Part shown: in pieces, positions 1 to 12,313 of the stretch
How the letters are laid out: every line of letters begins with the position of its first letter
Numbering within the stretch: position 1 is the stretch's first letter
NCBI RefSeq assembly: GCF_050947875.1
Contig: NC_134572.1
Span: 129,130,105-129,194,104 of the forward strand
Reading direction: 5' to 3'
DNA: 64,000 nucleotides
From: Dermacentor variabilis
Lineage: Eukaryota > Arthropoda > Arachnida > Ixodida > Ixodidae
The notes under the pieces: generated by a model
Databases searched by the model: none
Told to the model about the DNA's origin: nothing
What the model saw: the letters and a program-made list of their open reading frames with translations, nothing else
Position numbers and translations under genes: made by a program

Positions 1-530
1 GTCGCGTGAGGCGAAACTAAACGCGTGTTTTGAACAACAATGTCTGATCGCGCCCGTCACCCGCGAAAATTAGCTTCAGATGATCGTAAACCTTTCAAGA
101 CCACTTCTAGACCAGCTTTTTGATAACGTCCTAAAAACGTTTAGAAATTGGTTACGAATAGTTTTGGCAAAGGGATTACTTGTGTCTTTCCCAATCCTAT
201 TTCTAGACCAGCTTTTCGAATACGTCTTGCAGACCTGTTCTAGATCGTCTCAAGAAAGTAATTAAGCCGGACATTAGCAGAGATATACGACGTTTTCCCG
301 CCGAAGTTCTCTCATTCGTGTCTTCTTTAACCCGTTTTTATCGTCTTGGATAAACGCTACGAAAACGTTACGTATCTCTTTTGTGCTACCTGGGTTGTAC
401 TCTACACCGTTCTTGTATTTCCCAGGATTCAACCTACAGCTCCTGTCGAAATTAATTAAACAGTTTCTGCCTGGCAGTTTATGTAAATACCGGGTGTTTT
501 ATTACGATAGCAATTATGTGGACACTTCAG
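1..530. other. Non-coding stretch with a short direct repeat
   Basis: No gene is supported here. A 16-bp identical motif (TTCTAGACCAGCTTTT) occurs at 105-120 and again at 201-216, 96 bp apart, so it looks like the remains of a tandem repeat. The open frame across it is explained by that in-phase repetition. Confidence 0.4.
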
Positions 531-760
531 GAGCAATTATGCCGTCGGCGTCGGCGTGATGTTCTGTATAAAGTCCAAGGGCTGTAACATCGTCGCCGCG
601 CGCCATATTCTGTATGTGCGAGTGAGAGCGTGGGAAGGTGAGCTGGTAATGGTAGCTCAATCTCGCGTGCAAGGGAGGAAAGGGAGGAAGAAGCGCGCCA
701 TCTTCCGTCGCGAGCAAGGCACGGAGGCTACGGGGGGGCGTTGTATCCCGGCGGCAGTTG
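531..760 (+). repeat. Dispersed GC-rich repeat, copy 1
   Basis: This segment aligns by eye with 21,478-21,700. Both share a GCCGTCG-rich start, 'AAGTCCAAG', 'TGTATGTGCGAGTGA', 'AAGCGCGCC' and 'TTCCGTCGCG' in the same order. The antisense open frames here are by-products of GC richness. The class of repeat is unknown to me. From 761 to 1,299 I see nothing recognisable. Confidence 0.55.
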
Positions 761-1299
761 CGTATTGCGCGACCGCGCAGGCCTTGACAGCCATCTGAAA
801 TGGGAACAGCATGCGCCTAGCGCTGATAGCTTCGTGTGCGCTGTGTACTCGCCGCTTAGTTCGCGTTGAAGCGAGAGGCAGCACGAAGGTCAATCGCTCG
901 CTGCTGATACCGCACTTTCTCGCTCTAGCGTTTTGACAGCGAGTGTGCGTGGTCATCGAGTGAGATGTGTTCAGGTTTGCCTGTGTGCGTGACATTATGC
1001 ATGTTAATTCAGTTAGTAAGAGAATGTTTACATATTTGTAAGGATGATAAAACTACTATCCTAACTGCGTATAGCTGTGTACTAACTTGCTACCATCATT
1101 GATGCTTCGACTTTCGAGCGATAGCGCGACATTTGTTTTTAATATCATATTTACAAATACTTAAATATCGCCTGCGGCAAATAGCATAAATTAAGTCATT
1201 GAGCTGCACATAGATTACTTAAAGAGGGGAAGATTGCTTGCACGACGAACCGAAACGCATCACTGCATAATGCTAAAAACGACGTTGTCCTTTAAAAAA

Positions 1300-1485
1300 G
1301 ATACGCAGATCCCACGCACTGTTGGAATCGATGTAAGCGAAGCTTTCCATGCTTGATGCTTTGATTGACGATAATTAGGGCGAGGTTGATGGCTAAAGCT
1401 TAATTTCTTCAACGCTTAGTCTAACAGGAGAGTGGCGAGTTGATGTTATACGTTACCTTGCGTGCACCTCTGAGAGGGTTGATCA
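1300..1485 (+). repeat. Dispersed repeat family R2, copy 1
   Basis: This segment matches 34,490-34,672 over its whole length. The shared blocks include 'CCCACGCACTGT', 'GGAATCGATGTAAGC', 'TTTGATTGACGATAATTAG', 'TTAATTTCTTCAACG' and 'TTGCGTGCACC'. Same orientation, similar length and no coding potential suggest a non-coding interspersed repeat of a transposon family I cannot name. Confidence 0.7.
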
Positions 1486-1522
1486 TTGTCATTGCTTCAC
1501 ATGGCACATCCCACCGTGGCAG

Positions 1523-1735
1523 AAGTATTAAAAATTGAATTATGGGGCTGTACATGCCAAAACCACAATCGGATATGAGGCACGCCATAGTGGCAAACTC
1601 CGGATTAATTTGGACACCGCGATGTTCTTTAATGTTTTCCAAAATCTAAGTGCACGTACGTTGTCTATTTCGCCCCCGTCGAAATGCGGCCGTCGCGGTT
1701 GGAATCAAACCTGCGACCTCGAGCAAATGCCATAG
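1523..1735 (-). repeat. tRNA-derived tick SINE (Ruka type), minus strand
   Basis: Read on the minus strand, the segment has a tRNA-like head containing a degenerate B-box (GGTTTGATTCC), then a body with the 'CGCATTTCGA..GGGGGCGAAAT' motif, 'GTGCAC' and a tail ending near 'CCATAATTCAATTTTT'. The same order is much clearer at 36,882-37,119. It is divergent and 5' truncated. The family name is recalled from the tick literature and was not checked. Confidence 0.65.
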
Positions 1736-3335
1736 ACGTCCGCATGCCAAGTTTCATCCTAGACGCCAGCGCTCGTTTCTCCCCTGTCGGAATGATTTCA
1801 CCTCCCACGGTCGCCGCCGCTTCCCTTCAATATCGCGCCCACGCTTGGCTCGCGCCGCGCGCAGAACTCTCTTGTTTGCGACGGCGCCTCTTCGGATGAC
1901 TGGAAATTATCATTGTGTTGTTAACTACCACAAGAACAATGTAAACACGGAAGGGTTGATGGTTGATGCCACCAGTGAAATTTTGCCGATTCACAAAAAA
2001 AAATGGTATGGAAAAAGCAGACGACAGACATGGATTACTGCGGTGCGCCGAACAAATTAAGTACACACTGGCAAACGAAGCGATCTCGTTCGTTGATCAC
2101 TCGTGGGTGTATGACGGTTTTTACATGTAATCTGCATGAATTTCGTGATTACTGGGTATATAATCTTTTTATTCAAATAAACACTTTCAGTTGTTAGACC
2201 AGCGCTGGTCCTGTCTTCTTTCGTGTTTCGTTTCTGTGTGCGCTGCCAAAGAATGGAAACCACTTCTGTTGCATGCGCTAGGCGGTGGCCGGAGTTCACG
2301 CGTGCTGAGAAATTAAATATGTGCGCGATGCATTGAAAATGACCGGAGTTCATTCTTGCATCACCACTGCATCGATTGATGGAGTTACGGGACGTTACAC
2401 GCCCGCATCTTGGTGGCGCCGGCATTGCTGAAGCAGAAATTATTACTAATGCTTTCAACTTCTGTCTCTTGACCACTGTTAATATTTTAACAGTGACGAA
2501 GCTATTTTCGCTGTTGCCTCTATTCTATATTGTAGTGGACGTACTAGTCAAAGTTGTGTGCGCATGTCATATTTGTGCTATGCGGCGATATATTTTGTAT
2601 ATTTCCGCACAGTGTCGATGGAAGTCCGTCGTCGCCAAAAGAGACGACAGGATTTGTAGGAAGCATTTTGTGGGAAAGTGCAAAAATTACTTTAGCTTAC
2701 GCGCATCGTCTGTGCCGACGATTTTTCCAGCGGCATATACAATGTCGTTTTCGATTACGTGCTCCGCGTCACTTACACAGCTAAGCAGACGCTTCCCTTT
2801 CGCCGCACTGCAGCCATAAAAATAATCGTCAAGCGCATCGATCTTCTTAAAGGCAAATAGAAGCGTGTACATCGTCTTTCAAGTGACACGTCCACACACA
2901 CACACAGGCACACACCGCGCGCGGTACGAAACGTGCCCAAATACGTACAGTGCAAGAGGCAATCAAGGCGGTGTGAACGCGAGATGGGAGAGATGTACAC
3001 CCGCTAGTTGAATTTTACCCCACATGCGGCGCTCTCACGCCAGCGCGACAGGCGTGAGTGTGGGCTGGTAAAGTGTTAAGGTATCTGTACAGAAAAAACA
3101 TTGATTTACAGTGGAGGAAAAGAACTAGGAAGCTTACCAGCAAGTATGCGGCCTGTAGGGCGAGCAACACTGCAACATAGAACGTCAAGCGGGAAGTCGG
3201 AGAGGCTGAAATAATCTCATGAGTGGTGGTAATGGAAAATAAACCTGCCATGAGTAACTATACTTAAGAGGAAAAAACGAAATAAGGAAAGGAACAATTT
3301 GTGATAAGTCAGAGGGAAGCTCATTACTTTTCGAA
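1736..3335. other. No gene recognised
   Basis: Several open frames of 60-147 codons occur on both strands, but none has a recognisable domain, splice context or codon pattern. A short (CA)n-like run is near 2,893-2,915. I see nothing else to annotate. Confidence 0.5.
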
Positions 3336-3339
3336 GCGA

Positions 3340-3815
3340 GATCAGGATGCCTTAGAACACGTACCTATAAAGCGAGATATAAGAAGGAAAAAGAAGCATG
3401 TGCTTGCTTCGGTAAAGCAAGGGAAACGATGGAGCATGTTTCATTAGAATGTGAAAATACCTGCCAACCGGTCGATTTAGGCACCAATGGACTCCTTGAA
3501 GCCCTTGGGTAAAGCGAGAACAGGGGAAAAGTAAACATGCCCGCAATAGAGATTAGTAAGAGACGATTGAAAGATTGGTGGAAGTGGGGACACGACAAAA
3601 AATGGAGACGTACAAACACAGAGCCCAAATAGGGGATCAGAAAATTTGGTTATGGGAATTCATCGTGTTTTTTTTTTCTCTTTTTTCCTTTTTTTACCTA
3701 GGTAGGACATTCGGCAGTATAATAGAAAGAGCTTGGTGGCGCAATCCACCGCCCCGTTCCAAAGGTGACGCTCATAACATCCATCCATTCATCGACAGCG
3801 TCGCTCGGCGATGCC
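3340..3815 (+). mobile_element. 3' fragment of a non-LTR retrotransposon
   Basis: The plus strand encodes a degraded peptide with the 'ETMEHVSLECEN' pattern and, after a stop, 'ISKRRLKDWW'. This is the Cys/His-type tail motif seen at the C-terminus of many non-LTR retrotransposon polyproteins. It is followed by 'GAGCTTGGTGGCGCAA' and a 'CATCCATCCATTCATC' tail typical of tick LINE 3' ends. At least one stop interrupts it. The clade is uncertain (CR1/Jockey-like). Confidence 0.5.
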
Positions 3816-3883
3816 GTTCTTGTCTATAGCTGCAAGCTACCGCCGTGTCGGCTGGACCCTGCGGTGCGCTTTAATTATTCTTC

Positions 3884-6800
3884 ATGATCATCATCATCAT
3901 CATCATCATCATCAGCCTGTTTTATGTCCACTGCAGGACGAAGGCCTCTCCCTGCGATCTCCAATCACCCCTGTCCTGCGCCAGCCGATCCCAACTAGCG
4001 CCCGCGAATTTCCTAATTTTATCGTTACACCTTGTCTTCGCCGTCCTCTACTGCGCTTACCTTGTCTTGGTACCCATTCTGCAAACCTAATGGTCCAACA
4101 GTTATCTAACCGGCGCATTCCACGACCTGCCCAGCTCCATTTTAATGTCAATTAGCATATCGGCTACACCCGTTTGCTCTCTGATCAAAACCGCTCTCTT
4201 TCTGTCTTTTAACGTTATGCCTAGTATTCTTCGTTCGATCGCTCTTAGCGCTCTCCTTAACTTAGTCTCAGGCTTCTTTGTCAATCACCAAGTCTCTGCA
4301 CCATATTTCAGCGCTGGTAAAATGCACTGATTGTACACCTTCCTTTTCAATAATAATGGTAAGCTTCCAGTCAGGAGCTGACAATGTCTGCCGTATGTGA
4401 TCCAACCCATTTTTATTCTATGAATTTTCCTTCTCATGATCAGGGTTCCCCGTGAGAAAATGGCCTACGTAAACGTACCCCTTCACAGACTCTAGAGACT
4501 GACTGGTGATCTTGAACTCTTGTTCCCTTGCCCGGCTACTCATCATTATCTTTGTCTTCTGCATATTAATCTTCAACTCCACTCTCACACTCTCTCTGTT
4601 AATGTCCTCAATCATTTGTTGTAATTCGTCTGCATTGTTGCTGAATAGAACAATGTCATCGGCAAGGTTCCCGAGATATTCGCCGTTGATCCTTACTTTT
4701 AAGCTTTCCCAGTTTAATAGCTTGAATACTTCTTCCAAGCACGCAGTGAACAGCATTGGAGAGATTGTGTCTCCCTGTCTGACCCCTTTCTTTATAGGTA
4801 TCTTCCTGCTTTTCTTGTGTAGAATTAAGGTAGCTGTGGAACCTCTGTAGATATTTTCCAAGGTACTTACGTAAGCGGTCTGCACTCCTTGATTACATAA
4901 TGCCTCTATGACTGCTGGTATCTCTACTGAATCAAATGTCCTTTTGTAGTCTATGAAAGTCATATAGAGAGGCTTGTATTGTACTCTGCGGATTTCTCGA
5001 TAACCGAATTTATGACATGGATGTGATCCATTGTAGAGTATCCCTTCTTGAAGCCAGCCTGTTTCCTTGTTTGACTAAAGCCGAGCGTTGCCCTTACTCT
5101 ATTGGAGATTATTTTGGTAAATATTTTATATAAAACTGGGAGTAAGCTAATGGGCCTATTATTTTTCAATTTTTTAACGTCTCCCTTTTTGTGGATTGGT
5201 ATAATGTTTGCATTCTTCCAATTTTCTGGGACCCTTGCGGTCGATAGGCACTTCATATAAAGAGCCGCTAGTTTTCCAAGCATTATGTCTCCTCCATTTT
5301 TGATTAAATCGACTGCTATTCAAACTTCTCCTGCCGCTTTCCTCGTTTCATGTCTTGCAAGGCCCTTCTGACCTCATCACTAGTTACGGGAGTTTGTGTC
5401 CTGTTGATTACTGTTTCTAATTGAGGTATCCTGACTCCTCTGGGTACTGTAAAGGTCAGTATAGAATTCTTCCGCTGTTTTTACTATATCTTCTAGTTTG
5501 CTGATGATATTACCCTGCTTATCTTTCAGTGCGTACATCTTGGTTTGTCATATACCAAGTTGCCTTCTCAATTTCAGGCTGCGTCCATATTTTACGGCTT
5601 CTTCAGTGTTTCGAATGTTATAATTTCGAATATCACTTATTTTCGCCTTGTTGATCAGTTTTAATAGTTACGCGAATCCTATCTTATCTCTTTAGTTGGA
5701 CACTTTCATTCTTTGTCGTTTCTTTATTAGGTTCTCAGTTACTTGGGAGAGCTTGCCTACTCGTTGCCTTGGTGCCTTGCCTCCCACTTCAAGTGCTGCT
5801 TCTGAAGCCAGCCTAGTTACGGTTTCATTCATTACCTATAAGCCATCTTCATTTCTCTGTTCTGAGGCTGCAAATTTGTTTGCAAGTACCAGCATGAATT
5901 TGTCTGCTTTTACCCTTACTGCCTCTAGATCGACCTATTTCTTCTTGATCAATTTTACTCTTTCCCTCTTCACATTGAGGTGAATCCTAGCTCTTAGTAA
6001 CGTATGATCACTACACTTTAACCTACCTAACACTTCTACATCCTGCACTAAGCTGGGATCAGCATAAAGTATGAAATCAATTTGATTTATTGTTTCACCA
6101 TTAGGGCTTTTCTAGGTCCACTTTCTTTTGTTACGCTTCTTGAAAAAGGTGTTCATTATTCGTAGCTTATTCCTTTCTGCGAATTTTACCAGCATCTCTA
6201 CTCTAGCGTTCCTAGAATCAACGCCGTAGTTGCCAATTGCTTGTTTACCAGCCTGCTTTTCCCCACTTTTGCATTGAAGTCGCCCATTACTACAGTATAC
6301 TGAGTTTGCACTTTTCTCATCGCTAATTCAGCCTCTTCATAAAGCCGATTTACTTCATCATCATCGTGACTGGATGTTAGAGCGTAAACTTGTGCTACCT
6401 TTAATCTATGCATGTTAAGTTTAATTACGACTGGAGCCACCCTCTCATCAATGCTGTAGAATTCGTCAATGTTGCCCGCTATGTCCTTATTGATTAGGAA
6501 TCCTACCGCATATTGCTTCTTAACTGGGAGACCTCTAAAGCAGAGGACATGTCCGTTATTCAGAAATGTATAAGTCTCACCCGTTCATCTAATCTCACTA
6601 AGGCCGATGATATCCCAAGCAATGTCGGCATGACAGTTCCTCAAAGGTCCGGCTAAGCTAGCGTCACTCGGCCGAGTTCGGCAATTAAAGGTTGACGGGG
6701 TCAGTTTCCATTGGCGGCCTGTCCGGAGCCAGAGATTCTTAGCACCCTCTGCTGCGTTACAGGTCTGACCGCCACCTTGTTCAGGTGCTCCGCAGCTGCA

Positions 6801-7060
6801 TAGGACTGATGGCCATGAGTTAATGGTAGGAATCACTCGGGAGGTATACTGGCCGAATACTGCATCAGGGAGGTCAATTCCTGTTCTGGTGAGGGAGTGT
6901 CTTTGTTGAAGCTTAGTGGACCTTTCTAATTTGGTTGTACCTGGATTAGTATAGTCCCACTCACTCTCGGCATGTTTGACGGTGTCAGGTGTCACTCCAA
7001 GCCTGTATGCGACTCTGCTTCTGCACGCCCTGCGTAGTTTCCCCGCTTTACCTATTTGCA
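3884..7060 (-). pseudogene. Decayed RTE-type LINE (endonuclease + reverse transcriptase)
   Basis: This is a minus-strand copy of the same broad family as the element at 16,940-20,206. From its 5' side it shows the conserved leader (about 6,700-7,060), an apurinic-like endonuclease block with 'MGDFNAKVG' (6,198-6,440), and a reverse transcriptase in two frames: 5,283-4,960 (fingers, 'RPISLLPVLYKI') and 4,963-4,418 (palm, 'GVRQGDTISPMLF'). The C-terminal part follows ('RILGITLKDRKRA', 4,284-4,102). The catalytic motif reads 'NLADDIVLFS' where the younger copy has 'NLRFADDIALLS', so two codons including the motif's Phe are missing. Frameshifts and stops make it non-functional. The 3' end is an (ATG)n run, seen as (ATC)n at 3,884-3,915, which is normal for RTE elements. 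Confidence 0.88.
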
Positions 7061-7177
7061 TGGTGTTTATTTTTCAGAAATAGCAGCAACGTACTGCACC
7101 GTACGTTGAACTTAAGCTTATCCAGTTTCCCCGCAACCGCTGTAGTACGGTTTCCTTGCCTTCTCACGTCACCTCCA

Positions 7178-7190
7178 CCCCCCCCCCCCT
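7178..7190. repeat. Poly-C tract
   Basis: A run of about ten C (CCACCCCCCCCCCC) lies in otherwise unassigned DNA (7,061-7,886). No gene is supported in that interval. Confidence 0.7.
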
Positions 7191-7486
7191 CAATTGTACG
7201 GGAACTGCCTCTTCTCCTTACGTCCCTGCTGGACTCGCACCTTAGTAGAAAGGGAAGCGCTGCAGTTTCTGTAAATGCTTCTGAGGGGAGTCACGTATAA
7301 TCACACCTGTCAAGAGGCCAATGTGGCGACGGCCAGGGAACTCCAGAGGGCATTGTGCACATTCGACACGGTGGGGAGAAAACGAGTTTCTCCAGTCTCC
7401 GCTCTGACTCCAGTCATATATACACATGCTCTGAATCACCCCCCGACGCGGTGCGCCGGACAGCAGCAGCCACAGCGGCCACGGCA

Positions 7487-7487
7487 G

Positions 7488-7523
<36 letters not shown>
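7487..7523. repeat. (CAG)n trinucleotide microsatellite
   Basis: About twelve CAG units in a row follow imperfect CAG/CGG units. Long poly-Gln, poly-Ala and poly-Leu open frames on both strands here come from the repeat and should not be read as genes. Confidence 0.9.
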
Positions 7524-7524
<1 letters not shown>

Positions 7525-7886
7525 GGGAAAGTCGAAGGAAGAGGCAAAGAAAGCTTCGCTTTAAAAAGTAAGTGGAACAACAGTGCCTATTTACCGCAAC
7601 TATGACGGCGCAAAGCTCAAAACCAGTGTCATCCTCAATATTTACTTAAGTGGTTATGCCTTACAAAGCTACAGCTTGTAAATTGAGATGTGTGCCGTAA
7701 AGCATGTAATGACAAACATGATTTAGTGAATCTTTCGTAATTACTAAATTATGTATTTGGATTTCTCCTACGAGTAATGTCCGCCGCTACGAGTAATCCA
7801 GCTGAAGGAATACAATTACGCCATCTGTCACAGGCAATATTTAAAAAATCTGAATGGTCCAAAAAAAAAACGACTCCCGGGCCCGC

Positions 7887-8192
7887 TTAGGCCCCGCGGA
7901 CTCGCCGACTGACGTTTCGGACGCTGGCCTTGGGATCCCACTTGTGCAGAGTGCTGGGCCGTGACTGCGACTCCCTGAGGGCGCAGGTGGTGATGACCTT
8001 GGCGCACTCGACCGCCTGCTGGATGACGGACTCGACGTAGGCGCGCAGCGAGGCCCGAACCTCGGGGTCGTGTAACTTCTCGCGGGGGATCATGAACTGG
8101 CGAGAGCTGGAGAACGCCGATGGTTCTCGCTGGAAGTCCCGGTACACCTCGCGCTGCTGCGGCGACATGCTGTCGCGCAGCTTCGACGGTAT
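7887..8192 (-). CDS. Terminal exon of unassigned gene
   Basis: This is 306 bp ending in TAA at 7,889-7,887. The acceptor AG is at 8,194-8,193. The encoded segment begins IPSKLRDSMSPQQ and ends VSRRVRGA. It starts at codon position 1, which matches the phase of the exon ending at 11,562. The open frame upstream of the acceptor runs only a little further, consistent with an exon boundary. Confidence 0.5.
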   Translation of the reverse strand: MPSKLRDSMSPQQREVYRDFQREPSAFSSSRQFMIPREKLHDPEVRASLRAYVESVIQQAVECAKVITTCALRESQSRPSTLHKWDPKASVRNVSRRVRGA

Positions 8193-11100
8193 CTGCGCGA
8201 CAATGGATACAGAGAGGATCCGTTCATCATGGTGTCGACATGCCACGACGGGGTCGGCCTGACACTGCTTTCACCTATCGGGTTGAGTCCATGTTAGGTC
8301 AGGTGAGCTTCGTGCTAATTTGGTTGGTGTAGTCACGAGTTTTTGCTGAGTACGTCACTAATCCCGTGTAAACGGAAGATGGCGTCATGGTGTTCTTCTG
8401 TGACATCTTCGAGACGTAGCACTATTATCGCACCAGCCATAAGCTTCAAGTCAATGGGCTATACGCACCCGCCATCCGCACAGATACGTTGTCCCCCTCT
8501 GTATTTTCATGTGCAGGAGTGTAAGATTTTGTGCCGCGGGCAAAATATGCGGTTAATACTGAATTATTCCTGCGTATTTATTCCCTTTATATAGTACCCC
8601 CTAAAAAATGTTAACTGCGTGAAACGAGGTCTATTCATAGAATGACCATAACACGAGCGTCTCCGCCCGACTGTGCTTTTGACTATTGCATACGTTTATT
8701 AGGGTATATTAATGCAGAATTCGCCAAATATATTACGGCTTTTCGGTGATGATGTCACTGATCACGCATAATTATAGGCAATGACCGCGTGGTTTTCCAA
8801 CTGTGACGTTACCAGATTAAGTTATTTAGGTATGTTCACCGACGAGCAGATATAGCACTAAGAAGGTTGTAGCAAAAGATAGCGGCCATGACGTATTTCC
8901 AGCTCCACATTGACTTACGGTGTATGCCACCAGCAAAGGCATGGCCTTCGTATTTTGTGCGTATTACTCAGAGGAAACCGTCACTAGGGCATGGATTTGG
9001 ACACCCCTTTTTTCATGCTATGATAACTGGACAGAAATCCGCCCACTTCCTCATCATTAGCTATTTCCTCACCACCGATATGGCAGAACATTGAAACTTT
9101 GCCCGCTACCGCTAATGGAATGTATGTGCTTTTGCGGCAATGTGCAGCTGAGAGCTGCACGAGCTAATGACTGCGACGTAGCACTTTGTTTGGGGTCCAC
9201 AAACAGCCTTCGAGGCTGGTGATGTCTGCGCATGAATTTGGAAAGCTGCAACAGAGACGGTGTTGTGGGCATTGAATTGAAGTTCTTGAGGAAATGCGGT
9301 ATCCGCTTTGAAAGGCTGCTGTTGTCGCAGTAGATGAGTTTAGAGCAACAAGAATAGTTGAAATCTACCGAGTGCTCTCTTTATATATATTGTGTGAGTG
9401 GGCGCAGTTTCGAGTAAAAGTGCCTTACCGGATCGCACCCAACTTTACTCACTTTTACTCGCGCTGGTATTCACCGTTCTATTTAGATCCAAAATCCAAA
9501 TTTAGGCTATAAGGGAGGCCGCATATCAGGATCCTCTGGGTCAATTTGGACCAATATGCCAGTACACGAGCATTTTCGCGTTCAGCCCTCATCGAAACAC
9601 TGCCGCCGCGGACGTGACAAGAGCGCCCTTGAATTCGGGCTATGCAGCAGGGCGCCGCCATCCCTGAACCACATTGATGAGTGAAGAGGCAGTGGTACTA
9701 AAGAAAACCCGTAAGCAGTTACTAACAAAAGGCTAGCAGCAGCTAACTTATAACCGTAAAGTTCGTTAACTAGGGCAGCAGGTTTGTTGCATAATGAGCA
9801 TCACGTTCGCTGAATCTCTTAGCACGTACTGAGTTATACACTGCGCAACTTTTCATAGCACGCATGAGTACACGAAACACGACAGGCGCCATGCCAGCCC
9901 ATCACCATACGTCATCAAGGGCCTCAATACTGCGCGACGGCGCAAGCGGCCCACACTGCAGTTTATATCAGTGATGTCAAGGGCAGAAATAGAAACACTG
10001 ATCCCATAGGCGTTTCGAACAATTACATAAGATTGTGCACTTGTCAAGTAATCATCCACAATTAGTTGTTCAGGAATGTGGCACGGAACTCGTCTAATTC
10101 AGCATCATCGAAAAAAAAAAGAAAATTACGGAAGAACTCATCTCATGATGACTGCCGATGATAATGCGAATAGCAGTCAAGCAATGTAGCGGCAGATCAT
10201 ATTCCTGAAGGCACGTTCACGATGACGCTGGCACGACAACGGCATAAGGGCAATGGAATGACGACAAGTGTTTGTTTACAATCATGTGACGATGATTGTA
10301 TCATGGAACCTGTATGACGACAAAGGTGAGAAGATGACAGCATGACGAGAGTCGAATGATGGAACTGGAGTAACAATGATGGCACGACCACGACGGCATT
10401 ACGACGACGGTCTGGCAATGGAGGTACGATAGCGACTGTCCGAATATGATGGCATGAAAAGGGCTGCATAATCACGATTGAGTAACGACAGTACGATTAT
10501 ATACATTGACGAAGAAACACCGACGTCGATGGAACGAGAGAAATGGTATGACGACCGCATGACGACAATGGAATAATCCATTGTCGTCATTGGTCATTGG
10601 GACAGTGGATAACTGAAGTGATGACAATGATAAATGTACAAAGCGACGACGACATAACGATGACTGTGCGACGAAGATGGCGTGATGACGATGACGATAC
10701 GAGAGCCGGATGACAAAATCAGAAATGATGACGATGCAACTACGACAGCATCACGACCCCAAGCACACACCTAGTGGGCCAAGATATTATAGTACTGATG
10801 GCTCGGAGTAGAGGGTGTTGCATCGCCGTAATTCTAGCTTTGTCATCCGATACTCGTCATGCCGCCGTCGTCACGCCATTCGTCATACAGTCATCATGCA
10901 TTCTTTGTCACACCGCCATAGTGATGCCCCGTCGTGGTCGTTCAATCGCATTCACTTCAGATTCGCAATTTGACTCTCGTCATGTTACATATATATTATA
11001 TATATCGCGGGCGGATTGATAGCCGTCGCCGTAGCACATTTGGTAGTGAAACGCACGCGCGTATCGGGGGTTGTGGTTACGTCCCCACCGGGGACAAGTT

Positions 11101-11780
11101 GCCTTTTCGTCCACTTTCATTTCCCATTTCCATTATCATTCTCTACATTTCAATTTCGACCGCAGCTGATTTCTCCTATACTTTCCTTGGCTTCGTTGTC
11201 TGTTGGCGTCATATATGCATGATTATGATTACATATATATGGAGAGAGAGAGAGAGACAGACAGATTTAAAACTGCTGAAGTAGGCGAAGAATACTATTC
11301 GCATTATTAGACATATCATGACACTAATGCATTAGCAAAATAAACGCCAGGAAATAACAGACCATTTTTTTAAAGATATCTGCAGCGTGCGTTTACTAAT
11401 TGGAAACCCTCGTCGATTCTTCTATATTGTTATAGCAGTATGATAATACTGCACGATAGCAGCATTTCGCAGCAGTCAGATCGTATGGTTAGTAACAGGT
11501 CAAAAGTGTTCACCGACGAAGCAGCTGCAATCGTTTTACGAACTTAAAAAAGCGTACTCACGTGCACGAACTGCGCCTGCTGGAAGTCCGCTGACTCGTT
11601 CGCTCTCGACGGAGCGACCGTGGACGAGTGCGAAGTCGAGATGTCGATTTCACGACGCGCTCTGGACGACATGGGTGAGGGCAGGCGTACTCCATCGGAA
11701 AGAGAGAAGGGCGTCGACTGAGTGTCGAAGACCGAGACCTCTTCGGGCGCGGACTCCTGCTGCTGGTTCGGATGGCCTTG
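7887..11780 (-). CDS. Unassigned two-exon gene (3' end), hypothetical protein
   Basis: Two minus-strand exons, 11,780-11,562 (73 codons) and 8,192-7,887 (101 codons plus TAA), join in phase 0. The intron is about 3.4 kb. Exon 1 has acceptor 'TTTTTCAG' and donor 'GTGAGT'; exon 2 has acceptor 'TCGCGCAG'. Exon 1 is open from end to end and polar, with Ser/Gln/Glu-rich stretches and 'SRARREIDIST'. Exon 2 starts 'IPSKLRDSMSPQQREVYRDF' and continues into a likely amphipathic helix ('LRAYVESVIQQAVECAKV'). Both exons are GC-richer than their surroundings, with little repeat signal. I do not recognise the family. Upstream exons are not found and may lie right of 11,780 or be absent. The gene may be a pseudogene or old transposon cargo, but the exon signals are good. 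Confidence 0.5.
9480..9625 (-). repeat. Divergent SINE body, minus strand
   Basis: On the minus strand the order 'GTGTTTCGATGAGGGCTGAACGCG', 'GTGTACT' and a short tail resembles the body of the SINE at 36,882-37,119 (CATTTCGATGG..GCGAAA..GTGTACTTA). It is heavily diverged. The rest of the 8,193-10,189 interval shows no gene. Confidence 0.4.
10190..10990. repeat. Degenerate GAC-rich minisatellite with an orientation switch
   Basis: The plus strand carries irregular short units built on GACGAC, ATGACGAC and GGCATGACGA from about 10,200 to 10,770. From about 10,830 to 10,985 the complementary form (CGTCATGCCGCCGTCGTCA and similar) appears, so the array turns round. The antisense open frames rich in Ser/Val/His come from it. 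A related array lies at 25,080-25,800. Confidence 0.75.
11562..11780 (-). CDS. Internal exon of unassigned gene
   Basis: This is 219 bp, open throughout in one frame, flanked by 'CTTTTTCAG' on the 5' side and 'GTGAGTACG' on the 3' side. It encodes a polar, low-complexity segment beginning QGHPNQQQESAPEEV and ending ADFQQAQFVH. It has few Met codons, so it is easily missed. It joins in phase to 8,192-7,887. Confidence 0.45.
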
Positions 11781-12313
11781 CTGAAAAAGCGAAGCACCAC
11801 GCAGCCTTCACACGGCAGACAGGCAACTTACCGTGCTGGCACAGCGCAGACGTAGTACTGGAAGACGTAGGCATTTATAACGTAGCGCTCACCGTTTGTG
11901 ACATCTAGACCGAGACAATGTACAAGGAGTCGTCGCTCCGGATTCCGCTCCTTATCATCTACCGTTCATGGTCGGCCGTCCCTGGCGATAATGTGGCTGG
12001 ATCGAGCGCCGCTATGTTGACTGATGACACACGAAAAAAAAAATTGTAATGGAATGGAATCGTTACATTATAGCGGCCCTTTTTACGTTGCGTTTTACTA
12101 AAGCACGAGAGCTAGAATCTAGGCGGCTGACGTGGGCGAAACAGCGACAAAATCAACGCGAGACTACTATGGTACGTTTCTTTTTGAAGGTTCCTGCAGC
12201 ACAGTGATGCTTCTGACACCATTGCGTCATGACAGAGTCATAAAATTTCACCAGCCCACTGTACCACGCAGCGCCAGAATGTAGGTTTCTTTATGATCAA
12301 ATTCTCACAGTTG

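Noticed and set aside
3811..4155. Histidine-rich protein
   Set aside because: The His run is the (ATC)n tail of the minus-strand RTE element.
7242..7580. Poly-Leu, poly-Gln or poly-Ala proteins
   Set aside because: All come from the (CAG)n microsatellite read in different frames.
7887..8192. Identity of the unassigned exon as CNOT1
   Set aside because: 'PxxLR..SPQQxxVYxxF' is faintly like a CNOT1 segment, but another weakly similar segment is in the wrong order and overall similarity is too low.
10190..10990. CRISPR array
   Set aside because: Units are irregular, short and without equal-length unique spacers; the genome is eukaryotic.
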